In this document: positions 8,490 to 17,431 of the stretch, piece after piece | Position numbering within the stretch: the first letter of the stretch is position 1 | Layout: each line of letters opens with the position of its first letter | Source of the DNA: an uncultured Spirochaetaceae bacterium | GTDB taxonomy: Bacteria > Spirochaetota > Spirochaetia > Sphaerochaetales > Sphaerochaetaceae | Assembly: GCA_944389025.1 (NCBI GenBank) | Contig: CALXKU010000024.1 | Span: forward strand, 1 to 33,476 | DNA length: 33,476 nucleotides | Reading direction: 5' to 3' | The notes under the pieces: generated by a model | The model's database searches: none | What the model saw: only the letters and a program-made list of their open reading frames with translations | Told to the model about the DNA's origin: nothing | Translations under genes and position numbers: made by a program

Positions 8490-10292
8490 ATGCTTAACGA
8501 ACTGAAGAATGAATGGAAGGAGACTCTAGAGTCTCATTTGAAAAAAATCCTCAATAGTGAGGAGATTTCTCCTCTTACCATGACAGAGCCTCCCAAGAGT
8601 GAGCTCGGGGATGTGGCATTCCCCTTATTCCAGTATGCCAAGGTTGCCCGTAAGGCGCCTCAGGCAATTGCCGAGGCCTTGAAAGAAAGCGTTGAGGCAT
8701 CAGCTCACCCCGAAGGTGAGATAATCCTTGCCGGCGGTTATTTCAATGTAAAGCTCTCCCTTTCCGCCATGTTCTCATCTCTTTATGAGAGCGTGATGGG
8801 AAATGGGGACGATTACGGAAAGAATGACAGCCTTAAGGGAAAGAAGATAATGCTTGAGTTCTCATGCCCGAATACGAATAAGCCGTTACACCTTGGGCAC
8901 ATGAGAAATGACAGCCTCGGAGAGAGCGTTGCGAACATACTTAAAGCCAACGGGGCTGAAGTGATGAAAGTAAATCTCATCAATAACCGCGGTGTGCACA
9001 TCTGCAAAAGCATGCTCGCATATAGGGAGTTCGGTAATGGAGAAACACCTGAGAGCACAGGGGAGAAGGGGGACCACCTCGTAGGGCGTTACTATGTCAG
9101 ATTTGCAACTTGGGCAAAGGAATGGGATGCCATGATCGCCAAAGCAAAAGAGAGCGGAGATGAAGAGGAGGTAAGAAGACTTGAGGAGAGTCACCCCGAT
9201 AAGAGGGCTCAGGCCATGCTCAAGGACTGGGAGGATGGGAAGAGCGATGTCATAGAGCTCTGGAATCTCATGAACAGGTGGACACTTGACGGCCTTTTCG
9301 AGAGCTATAGGAACATGGGCATTTCCTTCGATTGCTTCTACTATGAGAGCGAGACCTACAAGTACGGTAAGAGCGAGGTCCTGAAAGGGCTTGAAGAAGG
9401 TGTGTTCTACCGTGAGGCCGACGGGTCAGTACAGATAGATCTCTCGGAGATCGGACTCGATAAGAAGGTCCTTTTAAGAAAGGATGGAACCACCATATAC
9501 ATCACTCAGGATATCGGGACGGCGATCAGAAGGCATGATGATTACCCATTCGATTCCCTGATTTATGTGGTTGGCTCCGAGCAGGCATATCACTTCAAGG
9601 TTCTCTTTTACATACTGAAGAAGCTCGGTTACGCATGGGCCGATGAGCTTTATCATCTCTCATACGGCATGGTGAATCTGCCAGAGGGCAAGATGAAGAG
9701 CAGGGAAGGGACCGTAGTTGATGCTGACGACCTTCTTTCAGAGCTTGAGAGCCTTGCGAAAGAAGAGATAATCTCGAAGAACAGGGAAAGCCTTGTCGAG
9801 GATGTCGATCAGACGGCGCACTCGATAGCTCTTGCCGCCCTGAACTACTATCTTTTACAGGTGTCTCCGGGGCGCGATATGATCTTTGATCCGAAGAAGA
9901 GCATCTCTTTCAATGGAAACACAGGGCCGTATCTTGAGTACATGGGAGCAAGAATCTCCTCTATACTTCGTAAGGCGGAAGATGAGAATCTTGAATGCGA
10001 TGCTATTGATGGAAGCCTGCTCGATAAGGAGGATGAGCTTACCCTTATAAAGCTTATCTCCGACTATCCATCGGTTGTTGCAAAGGCCGCAGAAGGCTTC
10101 GATCCATCAGTCATCGCAGCATACCTTTATTCCGTTGCGAAGACCTTCAGCCATTACTACCATGACAATCAGATAGTCAAGGCTGAGACGAGGGAGCTCT
10201 CAAAGACCCGTCTCGCTCTTGCGAAGATGGTTCTCACAGTGCTTAGAAACGGTTTTTCGCTTATCGGAATACCGTTCTTAAAATCCATGTGA
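8490..10292 (+). CDS. argS: Arginyl-tRNA synthetase
   Basis: This class I synthetase charges tRNA-Arg. The protein shows an N-terminal additional domain (about 1-110), the HIGH signature as PLHLGHMR (about 131-138), a KMSKS-like GKMKSREGT (about 400) and a C-terminal DALR anticodon-binding domain with NGNTGPYLEYMGARI ahead of it. I start at ATG 8490, giving 600 residues and the family-like beginning MLNELKNEWKETL. A TTG at 8454, overlapping the birA stop, would add 12 hydrophobic residues of no obvious use. Neither start has a strong SD. The stop region overlaps the convergent TetR-type gene by 15 bp. Confidence 0.95.
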   Translation: MLNELKNEWKETLESHLKKILNSEEISPLTMTEPPKSELGDVAFPLFQYAKVARKAPQAIAEALKESVEASAHPEGEIILAGGYFNVKLSLSAMFSSLYESVMGNGDDYGKNDSLKGKKIMLEFSCPNTNKPLHLGHMRNDSLGESVANILKANGAEVMKVNLINNRGVHICKSMLAYREFGNGETPESTGEKGDHLVGRYYVRFATWAKEWDAMIAKAKESGDEEEVRRLEESHPDKRAQAMLKDWEDGKSDVIELWNLMNRWTLDGLFESYRNMGISFDCFYYESETYKYGKSEVLKGLEEGVFYREADGSVQIDLSEIGLDKKVLLRKDGTTIYITQDIGTAIRRHDDYPFDSLIYVVGSEQAYHFKVLFYILKKLGYAWADELYHLSYGMVNLPEGKMKSREGTVVDADDLLSELESLAKEEIISKNRESLVEDVDQTAHSIALAALNYYLLQVSPGRDMIFDPKKSISFNGNTGPYLEYMGARISSILRKAEDENLECDAIDGSLLDKEDELTLIKLISDYPSVVAKAAEGFDPSVIAAYLYSVAKTFSHYYHDNQIVKAETRELSKTRLALAKMVLTVLRNGFSLIGIPFLKSM

Positions 10293-10823
10293 CAGCAGTG
10301 CGGAGAAGGATGTGGTAAGACCGTCCAGCTCCGTGCTCTCACCGGTTATTAGCGCCCTCTCTAGGCTCAGCTCAAGATAGGCTGAGAAGAGAGGGCTTAT
10401 TATATCGCCTCTTTTGGTGAATTTCTCGATTATGATACGGCTCTGTCCCTCTATCGTAAGGGCTATGCTCCTCCACTCCTCGTATGCCCTCTCATCGTTC
10501 TGTCTCAGCGTGAGAAGGCATCTGAGGTAATCATACATCTCATCTGAGAAGAAAAGAGCGCTCCAGTGTCCAACGAGCTCAGAGATCACATTCTGGGCAT
10601 CAGATGAGAGCTCTATCCTGTATCCGCGCTTTAGAAGAAGGCCGTGGTAGTAGTCATGCATGGCCTCTATTATCTCCTCCTTGCTCTTATAATGGTGATA
10701 GAGGCTTGCCTTTCTGATACCGAGGCTGTCGGCTAGAATCTGCATCGAGTAGCCTTCCATCCCGTCATTGCTTATTATTTCTGCACTCTTTATGAGTATC
10801 TCATTTCTGTTCTTTATGATCAT
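10278..10823 (-). CDS. TetR/AcrR-family transcriptional regulator
   Basis: This 181-residue repressor-type protein has an N-terminal TetR HTH. The recognition region reads SMQILADSLGIRKASLYHHYKSKEEI (about 25-50), followed by an all-helical ligand/dimer domain of unknown specificity. I start at ATG 10823 because the frame upstream of it contains the gene's own promoter and operator. The upstream GTG/ATG-type start at 10871 would lie beyond them. The ATG sits 7 nt after a -10 box, so the mRNA is probably leaderless. The palindrome in the promoter implies autorepression. The neighbouring genes (argS, rplU) are housekeeping, so the effector and other targets are unknown. Confidence 0.85.
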   Translation of the reverse strand: MIIKNRNEILIKSAEIISNDGMEGYSMQILADSLGIRKASLYHHYKSKEEIIEAMHDYYHGLLLKRGYRIELSSDAQNVISELVGHWSALFFSDEMYDYLRCLLTLRQNDERAYEEWRSIALTIEGQSRIIIEKFTKRGDIISPLFSAYLELSLERALITGESTELDGLTTSFSALLSHGF

Positions 10824-10830
10824 GATACTA

Positions 10831-10859
10831 AATCTACCAAACGTTAGGTAGATTTTCAA
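10831..10859 (-). promoter_or_regulatory. Promoter of the TetR-type gene
   Basis: Minus strand: -35 TTGAAA (10854-10859), 17-bp spacer, -10 TAGATT (10831-10836), then 7 nt to the ATG at 10823. The spacer is almost exactly filled by the operator palindrome. Confidence 0.6.
10832..10853. promoter_or_regulatory. 22-bp palindromic operator of the TetR-type regulator
   Basis: The arms ATCTACC (10832-10838) and GGTAGAT (10847-10853) are perfect inverted repeats around a central AACGTT. Only the A/A pair at 10839/10846 breaks the symmetry. The palindrome covers five bases of the -10 box and the whole spacer, so bound repressor would block RNA polymerase. Confidence 0.75.
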
Positions 10860-10959
10860 TCTAAAACGCAAACAGTCCCCTTTATTTTCCAGCTTCTGTG
10901 TACATTCGCTTTAAAACGGTGTAAAAAGATGGGGAAATTTAATTTGTAAGGAACCAATA

Positions 10960-11271
10960 ATGTACGCATTAGTTGAAATTCTAGGTAAGCAGTACAAGGC
11001 GGAAGAGGGCAAGAAGGTCCTCGTCGACCTTCTTCACCTCGAAGAGGGCGCCACGTACGAGACAGAGAAGGTTCTTGCCGTTGTTGACGGAGATGTAGCG
11101 AAGTTCGGAACTCCTTATGTTGAGGGTGCGAAGGTCGTAGCTACTGTTGGTGCGGTCAAGAAAGGTGAGAAGATCAAGGTTTACAAGTTCCACAGAAGAA
11201 AGGGTTACAGAAGGACCCAGGGACATCGTGAACAGTATCAGGAGATCACATTCTCCAAGGTACAGGGTTAA
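10960..11271 (+). CDS. rplU: 50S ribosomal protein L21
   Basis: L21 binds 23S rRNA in the large subunit. The 103-residue protein starts [20 protein letters not shown]. Its C-terminal basic segment ([19 protein letters not shown]) is the canonical rRNA-binding part of the family. An SD-like AAGGA lies 8 nt before the ATG. It heads the cluster rplU-rpmA-obgE-nadD-yqeK-lipoprotein-rsfS, with 12 bp to rpmA. The 5' spacer next to the TetR-type gene holds no clear regulatory RNA that I can identify. Confidence 0.97.
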   Translation: MYALVEILGKQYKAEEGKKVLVDLLHLEEGATYETEKVLAVVDGDVAKFGTPYVEGAKVVATVGAVKKGEKIKVYKFHRRKGYRRTQGHREQYQEITFSKVQG

Positions 11272-11283
11272 GGGAGGAGTAGA

Positions 11284-11547
11284 ATGGCACATAAGAAAGG
11301 TGGCGGATCCTCTAAGAACGGAAGAGATTCAAACGCACAGCGCTTAGGCGTAAAGAGATTCGGCGGTCAGCTCGTAAAGGCTGGCGAGGTAATCGTAAGG
11401 CAGAGAGGAACGAAGATCCATCCGGGAGCAAACTGCGGACTCGGTAAGGACTATACCCTCTTCGCACTTGTTACAGGAACTGTCCAGTTCTCCGAGAGGA
11501 AGAACAGGAAGTACTGCAACATCGTTGAAGTCGCTGTTACAGAGTAA
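11284..11547 (+). CDS. rpmA: 50S ribosomal protein L27
   Basis: L27 is an 87-residue large-subunit protein whose N-terminal tail reaches the peptidyl-transferase centre. It begins directly with [16 protein letters not shown], so it lacks the cleavable N-terminal extension seen in Firmicutes. The family motif GVKRFGGQ follows, then [10 protein letters not shown] and GKDYTLFAL. The SD GGGAGGAG lies just upstream. It is packed between rplU and obgE with 12 bp before it and 2 bp after it. Confidence 0.97.
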   Translation: MAHKKGGGSSKNGRDSNAQRLGVKRFGGQLVKAGEVIVRQRGTKIHPGANCGLGKDYTLFALVTGTVQFSERKNRKYCNIVEVAVTE

Positions 11548-11549
11548 TA

Positions 11550-12605
11550 ATGTTCGGTTTTTCAGACGAGACATACATTGATGTTTCGAGCGGTAACGGA
11601 GGCGCCGGGTGCGTCTCCTTCCACCGCGAGAAATTCGTCCCCAAAGGCGGCCCCGATGGTGGGGATGGCGGAAAAGGGGGCGATGTTGTCTTTGTCGTGA
11701 AGGACAATCTGAGAACGCTCGGACACCTGAAGGCAACAAGGACCTATAAGGCTGAGAACGGTCAGGGTGGCCAGGGTGACAGATGCTTTGGACGCAACGG
11801 TAGGGATGTGGAGATTCCAGTTCCCCCGGGAACAGTCTTGAGGGATGCCGAAAGCGGTGAGATTATCAAGGATCTCACGGGCCTTGATCGCTATGTATTC
11901 CTCAAAGGTGGACGTGGAGGACTTGGAAACTGGCATTTCAGGACAGCGGTACGGCAGGCTCCCAAGTTCGCTCAGCCCGGAGAGAAGGGCGTGAGCATGA
12001 GAATCGGTGTAGAACTCCAGATTATCGCGGATATCGGATTCGTCGGTTTCCCGAACGCGGGAAAAAGCAGCCTGCTAAATATGCTTACCAACGCGCGGAG
12101 CAAGGTTGCCGGCTATCCGTTCACTACCAAGATTCCTCAGCTTGGGGTAATGCGCTATGACGATAGGGACATAGTCCTTGCAGATATCCCGGGAATTCTT
12201 GAGGGTGCCTCAACCGGCCTTGGAATGGGGATAAAATTCTTAAAGCACATAGCACGTACAAACGGTCTTGCCTATCTCATAGATGTGAGTGATGAGCGTT
12301 ATCTTGAGGCTTTCGACATCCTTAAAAGGGAGCTTGCAGAGTTTTCCGAGGAGCTTGCTGCCAAGGATTCGGTCATAATAGTCACCAAGATGGATGAGGG
12401 GGAGGATGCCGAGTCGCGCTATGAGGAGATAAGAAAAAAATACTCCTCCATGACGGTTCTTCCGCTCTCCATATACATGGATGAGCTTCTTGAGCCTGTT
12501 AAACAGGCATTTGTATATCTAGCTAGGGAGAAAGAGGAAAAGGGGTCTTCAGACGGCTTTTCCACTGTTATTGATAAGGATGCGCACTACAGGGATGAGG
12601 CGTGA
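11550..12605 (+). CDS. obgE: Obg-family ribosome assembly GTPase
   Basis: Obg/CgtA GTPases bind the 50S subunit and act in ribosome assembly and stress signalling. The N-terminal glycine-rich Obg fold (about 1-158) starts FSDETYIDVSSGNGGAGCVSF. The G domain has P-loop GFPNAGKSS (about 165-173), G3 DIPGILEGA and G4 TKMD. At 351 residues it ends soon after the G domain and lacks the OCT domain of the Bacillus protein. Its 3' end overlaps the start of nadD. The location beside L21 and L27 is the classic arrangement. Confidence 0.95.
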   Translation: MFGFSDETYIDVSSGNGGAGCVSFHREKFVPKGGPDGGDGGKGGDVVFVVKDNLRTLGHLKATRTYKAENGQGGQGDRCFGRNGRDVEIPVPPGTVLRDAESGEIIKDLTGLDRYVFLKGGRGGLGNWHFRTAVRQAPKFAQPGEKGVSMRIGVELQIIADIGFVGFPNAGKSSLLNMLTNARSKVAGYPFTTKIPQLGVMRYDDRDIVLADIPGILEGASTGLGMGIKFLKHIARTNGLAYLIDVSDERYLEAFDILKRELAEFSEELAAKDSVIIVTKMDEGEDAESRYEEIRKKYSSMTVLPLSIYMDELLEPVKQAFVYLAREKEEKGSSDGFSTVIDKDAHYRDEA

Positions 12606-13179
12606 GACTGCCCTGCTCGGGGGCTCATTCAATCCTGTCCATATCGGACATCTCTATCTGATACATGATGCATACACTCTTGCCTCTGTTGAAAGAGTCG
12701 TAATTATTCCCGCACTTATTTCCAATTTCAAGAGGGGTTCATCTCCTCTCGATTTCGAGACCAGGGTTCATCTGATTCAGCTTGCAAAAGATGATTATCG
12801 CGACATGTTCCCCTCTGATGACATTGAAATCGAGATTTCAAGAGTGGAAAAAGAGAGGGGTGGAATCTCGTATACCAGCGATACCATCCGCCATTTCCTG
12901 CCTTTATATGGGAATGACGGGAAGGTGAGCTTCATAATAGGGGATGATCTGCTGTCCGGTCTTGAAAGATGGCATGAATATGATTATTTAAAAGATCACG
13001 TGCGCTTTTTATGCTTCACAAGGGATGGCAATCATGATGGCCCTGAGGATGCGGATATCGTGTTCTTCCGAAATGAAAAGGTCATCTCTTCCAGTACGGA
13101 TGTCAGGGATGGTAATCTTGATATGCTCTCAGAGAGGGTTAGAAGGTATGTCGAGGATAATGAGTTATACAGAGGTTGA
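12595..13179 (+). CDS. nadD: Nicotinate-nucleotide adenylyltransferase
   Basis: NadD adenylates nicotinate mononucleotide to deamido-NAD in NAD synthesis. The 194-residue product has the nucleotidyltransferase signature GGSFNPVHIGHL (about 8-19) and the C-terminal ISSSTDVRD, matching the SxTxxR element. I choose ATG 12595 because the conserved strand follows directly. ATG 12580 and TTG 12571 are in frame and would add a few residues. It overlaps obgE by 11 bp, and yqeK starts inside its 3' end. The order obg-nadD-yqeK-rsfS is common in bacteria. Confidence 0.93.
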   Translation: MRRETALLGGSFNPVHIGHLYLIHDAYTLASVERVVIIPALISNFKRGSSPLDFETRVHLIQLAKDDYRDMFPSDDIEIEISRVEKERGGISYTSDTIRHFLPLYGNDGKVSFIIGDDLLSGLERWHEYDYLKDHVRFLCFTRDGNHDGPEDADIVFFRNEKVISSSTDVRDGNLDMLSERVRRYVEDNELYRG

Positions 13180-13738
13180 GAGCTGGGTCAGAAGCGTGCT
13201 TCCAGAAAAGAGGTTCAAGCATTCTTTAGGGGTTGCATCAACGGCTGCTATGCTTGCCTCCCGCTTTTTAATAGATAACGAAGCCGCGCTAATCACGGGA
13301 ATCTATCATGATGCGTACCGCTATATCGGCTATGATGAGGCAATGGATGAGGTGAGGCGGTACGGCATAAGCATATATCCAGAGGAAGAGGAGAATGCGA
13401 ATCTCCTGCATGCTCCGATCGCTGCATTCCATATGAGGCGCGATGTAGGTCCTGTTCCTGAGAGCTGGGTGCGTGCCGTTAGATTCCACACTCTCGGCTC
13501 GAAGGATATGGGAACACTTGGTGCCATAATCTATATTGCCGATTATTCTGAGCCGGGAAGGAAGCACATCGATGATGATGAGAGAAAGAGGATTTTCTCA
13601 CTTTCAAGCCTAGAGGCGATGGTTCTTCACATTCTCGATTCCCAGAACAGGTATTTCAAGGAGAGGGGAATAAGCAACGCCCGCATTACGGATGAGCTGT
13701 ACTCTTTCCTCGGAGATGGAGGGCGCTTTGAATCTTAG
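13160..13738 (+). CDS. yqeK: HD-domain bis(5'-nucleosyl)-tetraphosphatase YqeK
   Basis: YqeK cleaves diadenosine tetraphosphate symmetrically into two ADP and so removes an alarmone. HD-domain metal ligands are visible as FKHSLGVA (first His), GIYHDAYR (His-Asp) and LLHAPIAAF, with YIADYSEPGR in the C-terminal part. Starting at ATG 13160 gives 192 residues, close to the family's usual size. An in-frame ATG at 13148 would add four residues. The gene overlaps the end of nadD by 20 bp and its stop lies inside the next small lipoprotein gene, so the whole set is probably one transcript. Confidence 0.92.
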   Translation: MSYTEVESWVRSVLPEKRFKHSLGVASTAAMLASRFLIDNEAALITGIYHDAYRYIGYDEAMDEVRRYGISIYPEEEENANLLHAPIAAFHMRRDVGPVPESWVRAVRFHTLGSKDMGTLGAIIYIADYSEPGRKHIDDDERKRIFSLSSLEAMVLHILDSQNRYFKERGISNARITDELYSFLGDGGRFES

Positions 13739-14255
13739 GCTTACCATACTCATCATTCTTACTTTTCTGCTATCATCATGCACCCAGAGCGATATTTCGG
13801 CTATAGCGTCTGATGATAAAGCTGAGATACTTATCTCCTCTCATGGAAGCCTTGCGCTGATCACGGCAACAGGGGAAGATATTTCATGCCTTGAAAAGAT
13901 AAGCGGAATGGATGGTCTGAGCACTCTTGAGGACATATTCTCAGTAAGCGTGGTAAAGATCGGAGAAGAGGATGCGAAGACAAGGGATGCTCTTCTGACC
14001 CTTCTTCTGAAGCAGAGTGGGGAAGAGAGCCTGGTTATTGCACTGGCAAAATATGGTAAAGACTTGAGAAAAACTCTCTTTATTAATACTATGAATGAAC
14101 TCTCAGCAGGTTTTGATGGAGCTCTTCTTGATGGCGTGCTTAGTTCTGATGAGCTTCATGAGTACTCTCTTGGACCGCTGATGCCCAAGAAGAATGCGAG
14201 CTACGAGGAGCTTAAGGCTTTCATCAGGCTCTGGACTGAAGAGATAATGAGGTGA
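13728..14255 (+). CDS. Small lipoprotein within the ribosome/NAD cluster
   Basis: This 175-residue product starts at TTG 13728, 4 nt after a strong SD (GGAGGG at 13718-13723). Its N-terminus NLRLTILIILTFLLSSC is a clear lipoprotein signal, so the mature protein is lipid-anchored. The mature part (about 160 residues) is acidic and helical, and I cannot assign it to a family. It overlaps yqeK by 11 bp and ends 2 nt before rsfS. In many bacteria a LytR-CpsA-Psr gene occupies a comparable place, but nothing here resembles that fold. Co-transcription with housekeeping genes is likely; the role is unknown. Confidence 0.75.
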   Translation: MNLRLTILIILTFLLSSCTQSDISAIASDDKAEILISSHGSLALITATGEDISCLEKISGMDGLSTLEDIFSVSVVKIGEEDAKTRDALLTLLLKQSGEESLVIALAKYGKDLRKTLFINTMNELSAGFDGALLDGVLSSDELHEYSLGPLMPKKNASYEELKAFIRLWTEEIMR

Positions 14256-14257
14256 TT

Positions 14258-14599
14258 ATGAGAAAAGAAATAGAAGAGAAAGCGGAGAAAATCAAGGCAT
14301 TCCTTGAGGATCACAAGGTAAGGGACGTGATGGTGATGGACCTCAGTGCTGAGTGTTCCTGGACGGATTGCTTCGTAATCGGTACGGTGACCTCGGTTGC
14401 GCACCTCAGGGGTGTTGTGCATCAGATCTGGTCAATCATAAATGAACTGGGGCTTGAAGTTGCGAACAGGCATAAGAGCCCGGGGGATGACGGATGGGAA
14501 CTCATCGACTGCGGGGATATCATCATCCATCTTATGAGCAGCGAGCTCAGAGAGTTCTACAATCTTGAAAAGCTCTGGAAGAAAACCGAGCAGCTTTAA
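14258..14599 (+). CDS. rsfS: Ribosomal silencing factor RsfS
   Basis: RsfS (Iojap family) binds L14 and blocks joining of the subunits when nutrients are scarce. The 113-residue protein contains the family core: VMDLSAECSWTDCFVIGT, RHKSPGDDGWELIDCGDIIIHL and REFYNLEKLW. I start at ATG 14258, which has GAGGTGAT as SD. A GTG at 14252 overlapping the upstream stop would add two residues. It is the last gene of the rplU cluster and is followed by a hairpin. Confidence 0.94.
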   Translation: MRKEIEEKAEKIKAFLEDHKVRDVMVMDLSAECSWTDCFVIGTVTSVAHLRGVVHQIWSIINELGLEVANRHKSPGDDGWELIDCGDIIIHLMSSELREFYNLEKLWKKTEQL

Positions 14600-14601
14600 T
14601 C

Positions 14602-14625
14602 AGGGGTCTCCTAGGGGAGACCTCT
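14602..14625. terminator. Hairpin between convergent rsfS and MATE genes
   Basis: GGTCTCC (14605-14611) pairs with GGAGACC (14616-14622) around the loop TAGG, and three outer pairs extend the stem to 10 bp. No good T-run follows on either strand. It probably serves both convergent transcripts as a weak or factor-assisted terminator. Confidence 0.6.
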
Positions 14626-15983
14626 CATATTACCTTCTTCTCCTCCCATTTACCCCTCTTCCAGCGTAGGAAGAAACAGGCGCCACGGGCATACCAGTCT
14701 ATGAACATCGCCCAGAAGACGCCAAGCAGTCCGAGGCCGAGCATCACGCCAAGGACTTTTGCGCATATGACTCTGAACAGCCACATCGATGTGATTGATA
14801 CTATCATCGTGTACTTCACATCGCCAGCAGCTCTCAGGAAGTTCGGGATTGTGAATGCGAGCGGCCAGAAGAGCATCGTCTGAATCAGATCAAGCCTGGT
14901 GTAATCAACCGCCATGATATTCGCCACTTCCGAAAGATTGTAAAAGCCTGCAAGAAGTGGGGTAAGGGAGTACATTACAAGGCATGTAATACCCATAAGA
15001 AGATAGGTGAGTCCAAGGAGTTTTCTCGCATAGTACCTTGCCTGGGCCGTATTCCCAGCCCCGCAGCACTGTCCGATCACGGTAACGCTTGCCATGCCGA
15101 TAGCTGTTCCCGGGATGTTCGCAAATGTTCCGAGGCTGTTGAATACCGCGTTTGCCGCAATTGAGGCGGTTCCGAACGAGGCGATTGTGGAAGCGACGAG
15201 AATCTTTCCGATATGGAATATTCCGTTCTCTATCCCCGAAGGAAGCGCTATCCTCATGATTCTCTTAATCATTTCAGGACGTATCCTGACTCTTGCGATG
15301 TGCTCAACACGGATCATCTGATTTCGCCCGGTAATGACTTTCAGCATTATTATCGATGCGATAACTCTTGAAAGCAGGGATGCCAGCCCCGCTCCCAGGC
15401 TTGAGAGGCCGAATATGTATATCGTAATCGCGTTTCCCGTGACGTTCACAAGGTTCATGACAAGGGCGACTGTCATCGTTATGCTGCTCTTTCCCATGCT
15501 GCGGCAGATCGCGTTGCAGCTGTTGGTTATGGCAAGAAAAGGAAAAGAGATTGCAATCGGGAGCAGGTATCTTATGGAAGATACGTGGACATCCTCCTCG
15601 ATTGAGCCGAATACGAAGCGTACTACCGACTCCCTGAATACCAGAAGAAATACCATTATGATGAGAGCAAAGCCAGTGGAAAGATAGATGAGCTGTTTTG
15701 CCGAAGATGACGCGTTATCCCTGTCCTTTCTTCCCAGATACTGTGAGCAGACGACAGCGCCTCCTGTTGCGAACGCGCTGAAGACGAATACGAAGAGGTT
15801 CGCAAGGCTGTCAACAAGCGACACTCCTGATACAACCGCCTCTCCGTCCGTCGATACCATTATCGTATCCATCATTCCTATGGTGACGTTAAGCAGCGTT
15901 TCTATCAGAAGCGGGATTATGAGCTTGACGAGATATCTGTTGTCGAAGAGCAGTTCGCTTTTATCAGTTCCTATGGTTGCCAT
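14625..15983 (-). CDS. MATE-family multidrug/Na+ antiporter
   Basis: This 452-residue protein should have 12 transmembrane helices in two MATE bundles and export organic cations or drugs in exchange for Na+ or H+. The N-terminal half has PLLIETLLNVTIGMMDTIMV and the paired motif FVFVFSAFATGGAVVCSQYLGRKD. The matching element in the C-terminal half is GMASVTVIGQCCGAGNTAQA. It ends in a short basic tail. The promoter just upstream places its start of transcription at the ATG, so it can be expressed apart from the second MATE gene. Substrate unknown. Confidence 0.9.
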   Translation of the reverse strand: MATIGTDKSELLFDNRYLVKLIIPLLIETLLNVTIGMMDTIMVSTDGEAVVSGVSLVDSLANLFVFVFSAFATGGAVVCSQYLGRKDRDNASSSAKQLIYLSTGFALIIMVFLLVFRESVVRFVFGSIEEDVHVSSIRYLLPIAISFPFLAITNSCNAICRSMGKSSITMTVALVMNLVNVTGNAITIYIFGLSSLGAGLASLLSRVIASIIMLKVITGRNQMIRVEHIARVRIRPEMIKRIMRIALPSGIENGIFHIGKILVASTIASFGTASIAANAVFNSLGTFANIPGTAIGMASVTVIGQCCGAGNTAQARYYARKLLGLTYLLMGITCLVMYSLTPLLAGFYNLSEVANIMAVDYTRLDLIQTMLFWPLAFTIPNFLRAAGDVKYTMIVSITSMWLFRVICAKVLGVMLGLGLLGVFWAMFIDWYARGACFFLRWKRGKWEEKKVI

Positions 15984-15990
15984 GGTCCAA

Positions 15991-16019
15991 TTAATACAAC
16001 CTAATTAAAAAATTGTTAA
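15991..16019 (-). promoter_or_regulatory. Promoter of the first MATE gene
   Basis: Minus strand: -35 TTAACA (16014-16019, 5 of 6), exact 17-bp spacer, -10 TATTAA (15991-15996), 7 nt, then the ATG at 15983. No Shine-Dalgarno sequence. This again implies a leaderless mRNA. Confidence 0.55.
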
Positions 16020-16033
16020 GACCGGATTACGCC

Positions 16034-17431
16034 TTATTTTTGTACTATGGAATTGTTTTCTTCCTTTGCGATGAGTTTTCTTGCAACACTTAGCGAGATG
16101 ATGGTGGTAGGTATGGCGATTCCGCAGTTTGAAATCATCATCATGACTCCAAGGGCGGTAGCACCATCTTCTATGAAAAGCTGGAGGATGAAGAGGACGG
16201 GAATGCGCAGTACGAATATCTTGAGAAAGTTCAGAAGCAGCGTTATCTTCGTCTTTCCAAGACCGAGGAGGAAATCCATCCCCGCGCCGTTTATGGCGAT
16301 TCCTATGCAGCTGATCGAGTCATAAATGAATATCTTTCCTATCATGCTCATGAAGTCGGGATTAAGGCCATCCCTGCTTGTTGCAAATACCCTGATGAGC
16401 GGCTCGTCAAGAATGTAGATTGCACACATGGCTATAAGGCATGCCACAAGTGTTATGACGATATTCGCCTTATAGGCATCAACCGCTCTTTTATACTTTC
16501 CCGCTCCGTAGTTCTGACTCACGATGGAGGATGATGCGTCCGAAAAGCCGTTTTCAAAATTTGAGGGAATACCGCATATGTTGTTCGATATTCCCAAGGC
16601 TCCTATCATCTCAGCCCCGTATGAGGAGGCAAGTGCGTTTACAACCACCTTGCCAAGACTGAATGCGGAGTCTTCAACTGCCACGGGATATGATATTCTT
16701 ACAAGTCTTTTCTCATCGTCCCTTCTTGCTTTGAAAGCGAGGGGTAGGTCGAGTGAGAATATGCTTCTCTTATCGAAAAGATGTATGAGCGAATATAATG
16801 CGAAAAGGGAGTATGTAATAAGTGTCGCGAGTGCTATGTATACGATACCTTTTTCGAGAACATAGATGAAAAACGCTGAGAGAATGAGTTTTATCACCAT
16901 GGTGATTATGTTAAGCATCATTATCGTCTTGGTGTTTCCTCTCGATTTCTCAACATTGATGTATATGAGATTGAGAAAGTTTACTGCTGTTGCGGCTATC
17001 AGGATTCTGAAGTAGGGGGTACCCTCGGCAATGAACTCTTCCGGCGTGCTTATAACTTTCAGTATCAATGGTACGAATGGGATTAGAGCAAGGAAGACGA
17101 GTGTTATAATCGCCATCAGGCGAAAGAGGCTGTTCATAAGCTCATGCGCCTTAGCACTTTCTCCAGCGCCGTATGAGCGGTTTATTAGGATCATCGAACC
17201 GGTCACGAGTCCGGATCCTATCGCGTTGAGAATCATCCTAAGCTGCGCCATGTATGCTACCGTGGACACGTCGATCGTTCCCAGGTGGCTTGCCATGATA
17301 GTATCAAGAATAGAGAAGAGGGTGTTGAAAAGGGCGAATATGGCAAGCGGAGTCCCAACCTCGACTATCAGGTGATAGAGGTTTGAGGTGAGCGAGTACG
17401 CCCTGAATTCCTTTTCCGTCATCTTTCTCAT
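16034..17431 (-). CDS. MATE-family efflux transporter, second copy
   Basis: This 465-residue 12-helix MATE protein is only distantly similar to its neighbour. It has TLFSILDTIMASHLGTIDVS in the first bundle and SSSIVSQNYGAGKYKRAVDA in the second, both typical MATE positions. Unlike the downstream MATE gene it has an SD (GGGGAA) before its ATG. The 50-bp gap between the two MATE genes contains a separate promoter for the downstream one. Two adjacent divergent MATE proteins could form a heteromeric or sequential system, but nothing in the sequence proves that. Confidence 0.88.
   Translation of the reverse strand: MRKMTEKEFRAYSLTSNLYHLIVEVGTPLAIFALFNTLFSILDTIMASHLGTIDVSTVAYMAQLRMILNAIGSGLVTGSMILINRSYGAGESAKAHELMNSLFRLMAIITLVFLALIPFVPLILKVISTPEEFIAEGTPYFRILIAATAVNFLNLIYINVEKSRGNTKTIMMLNIITMVIKLILSAFFIYVLEKGIVYIALATLITYSLFALYSLIHLFDKRSIFSLDLPLAFKARRDDEKRLVRISYPVAVEDSAFSLGKVVVNALASSYGAEMIGALGISNNICGIPSNFENGFSDASSSIVSQNYGAGKYKRAVDAYKANIVITLVACLIAMCAIYILDEPLIRVFATSRDGLNPDFMSMIGKIFIYDSISCIGIAINGAGMDFLLGLGKTKITLLLNFLKIFVLRIPVLFILQLFIEDGATALGVMMMISNCGIAIPTTIISLSVARKLIAKEENNSIVQK

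Noticed and set aside
15334-16008. Long plus-strand open frames opposite the MATE gene
   Set aside because: They are antisense to a clear MATE coding sequence, lack SDs and have compositions expected from the reverse of hydrophobic codons.
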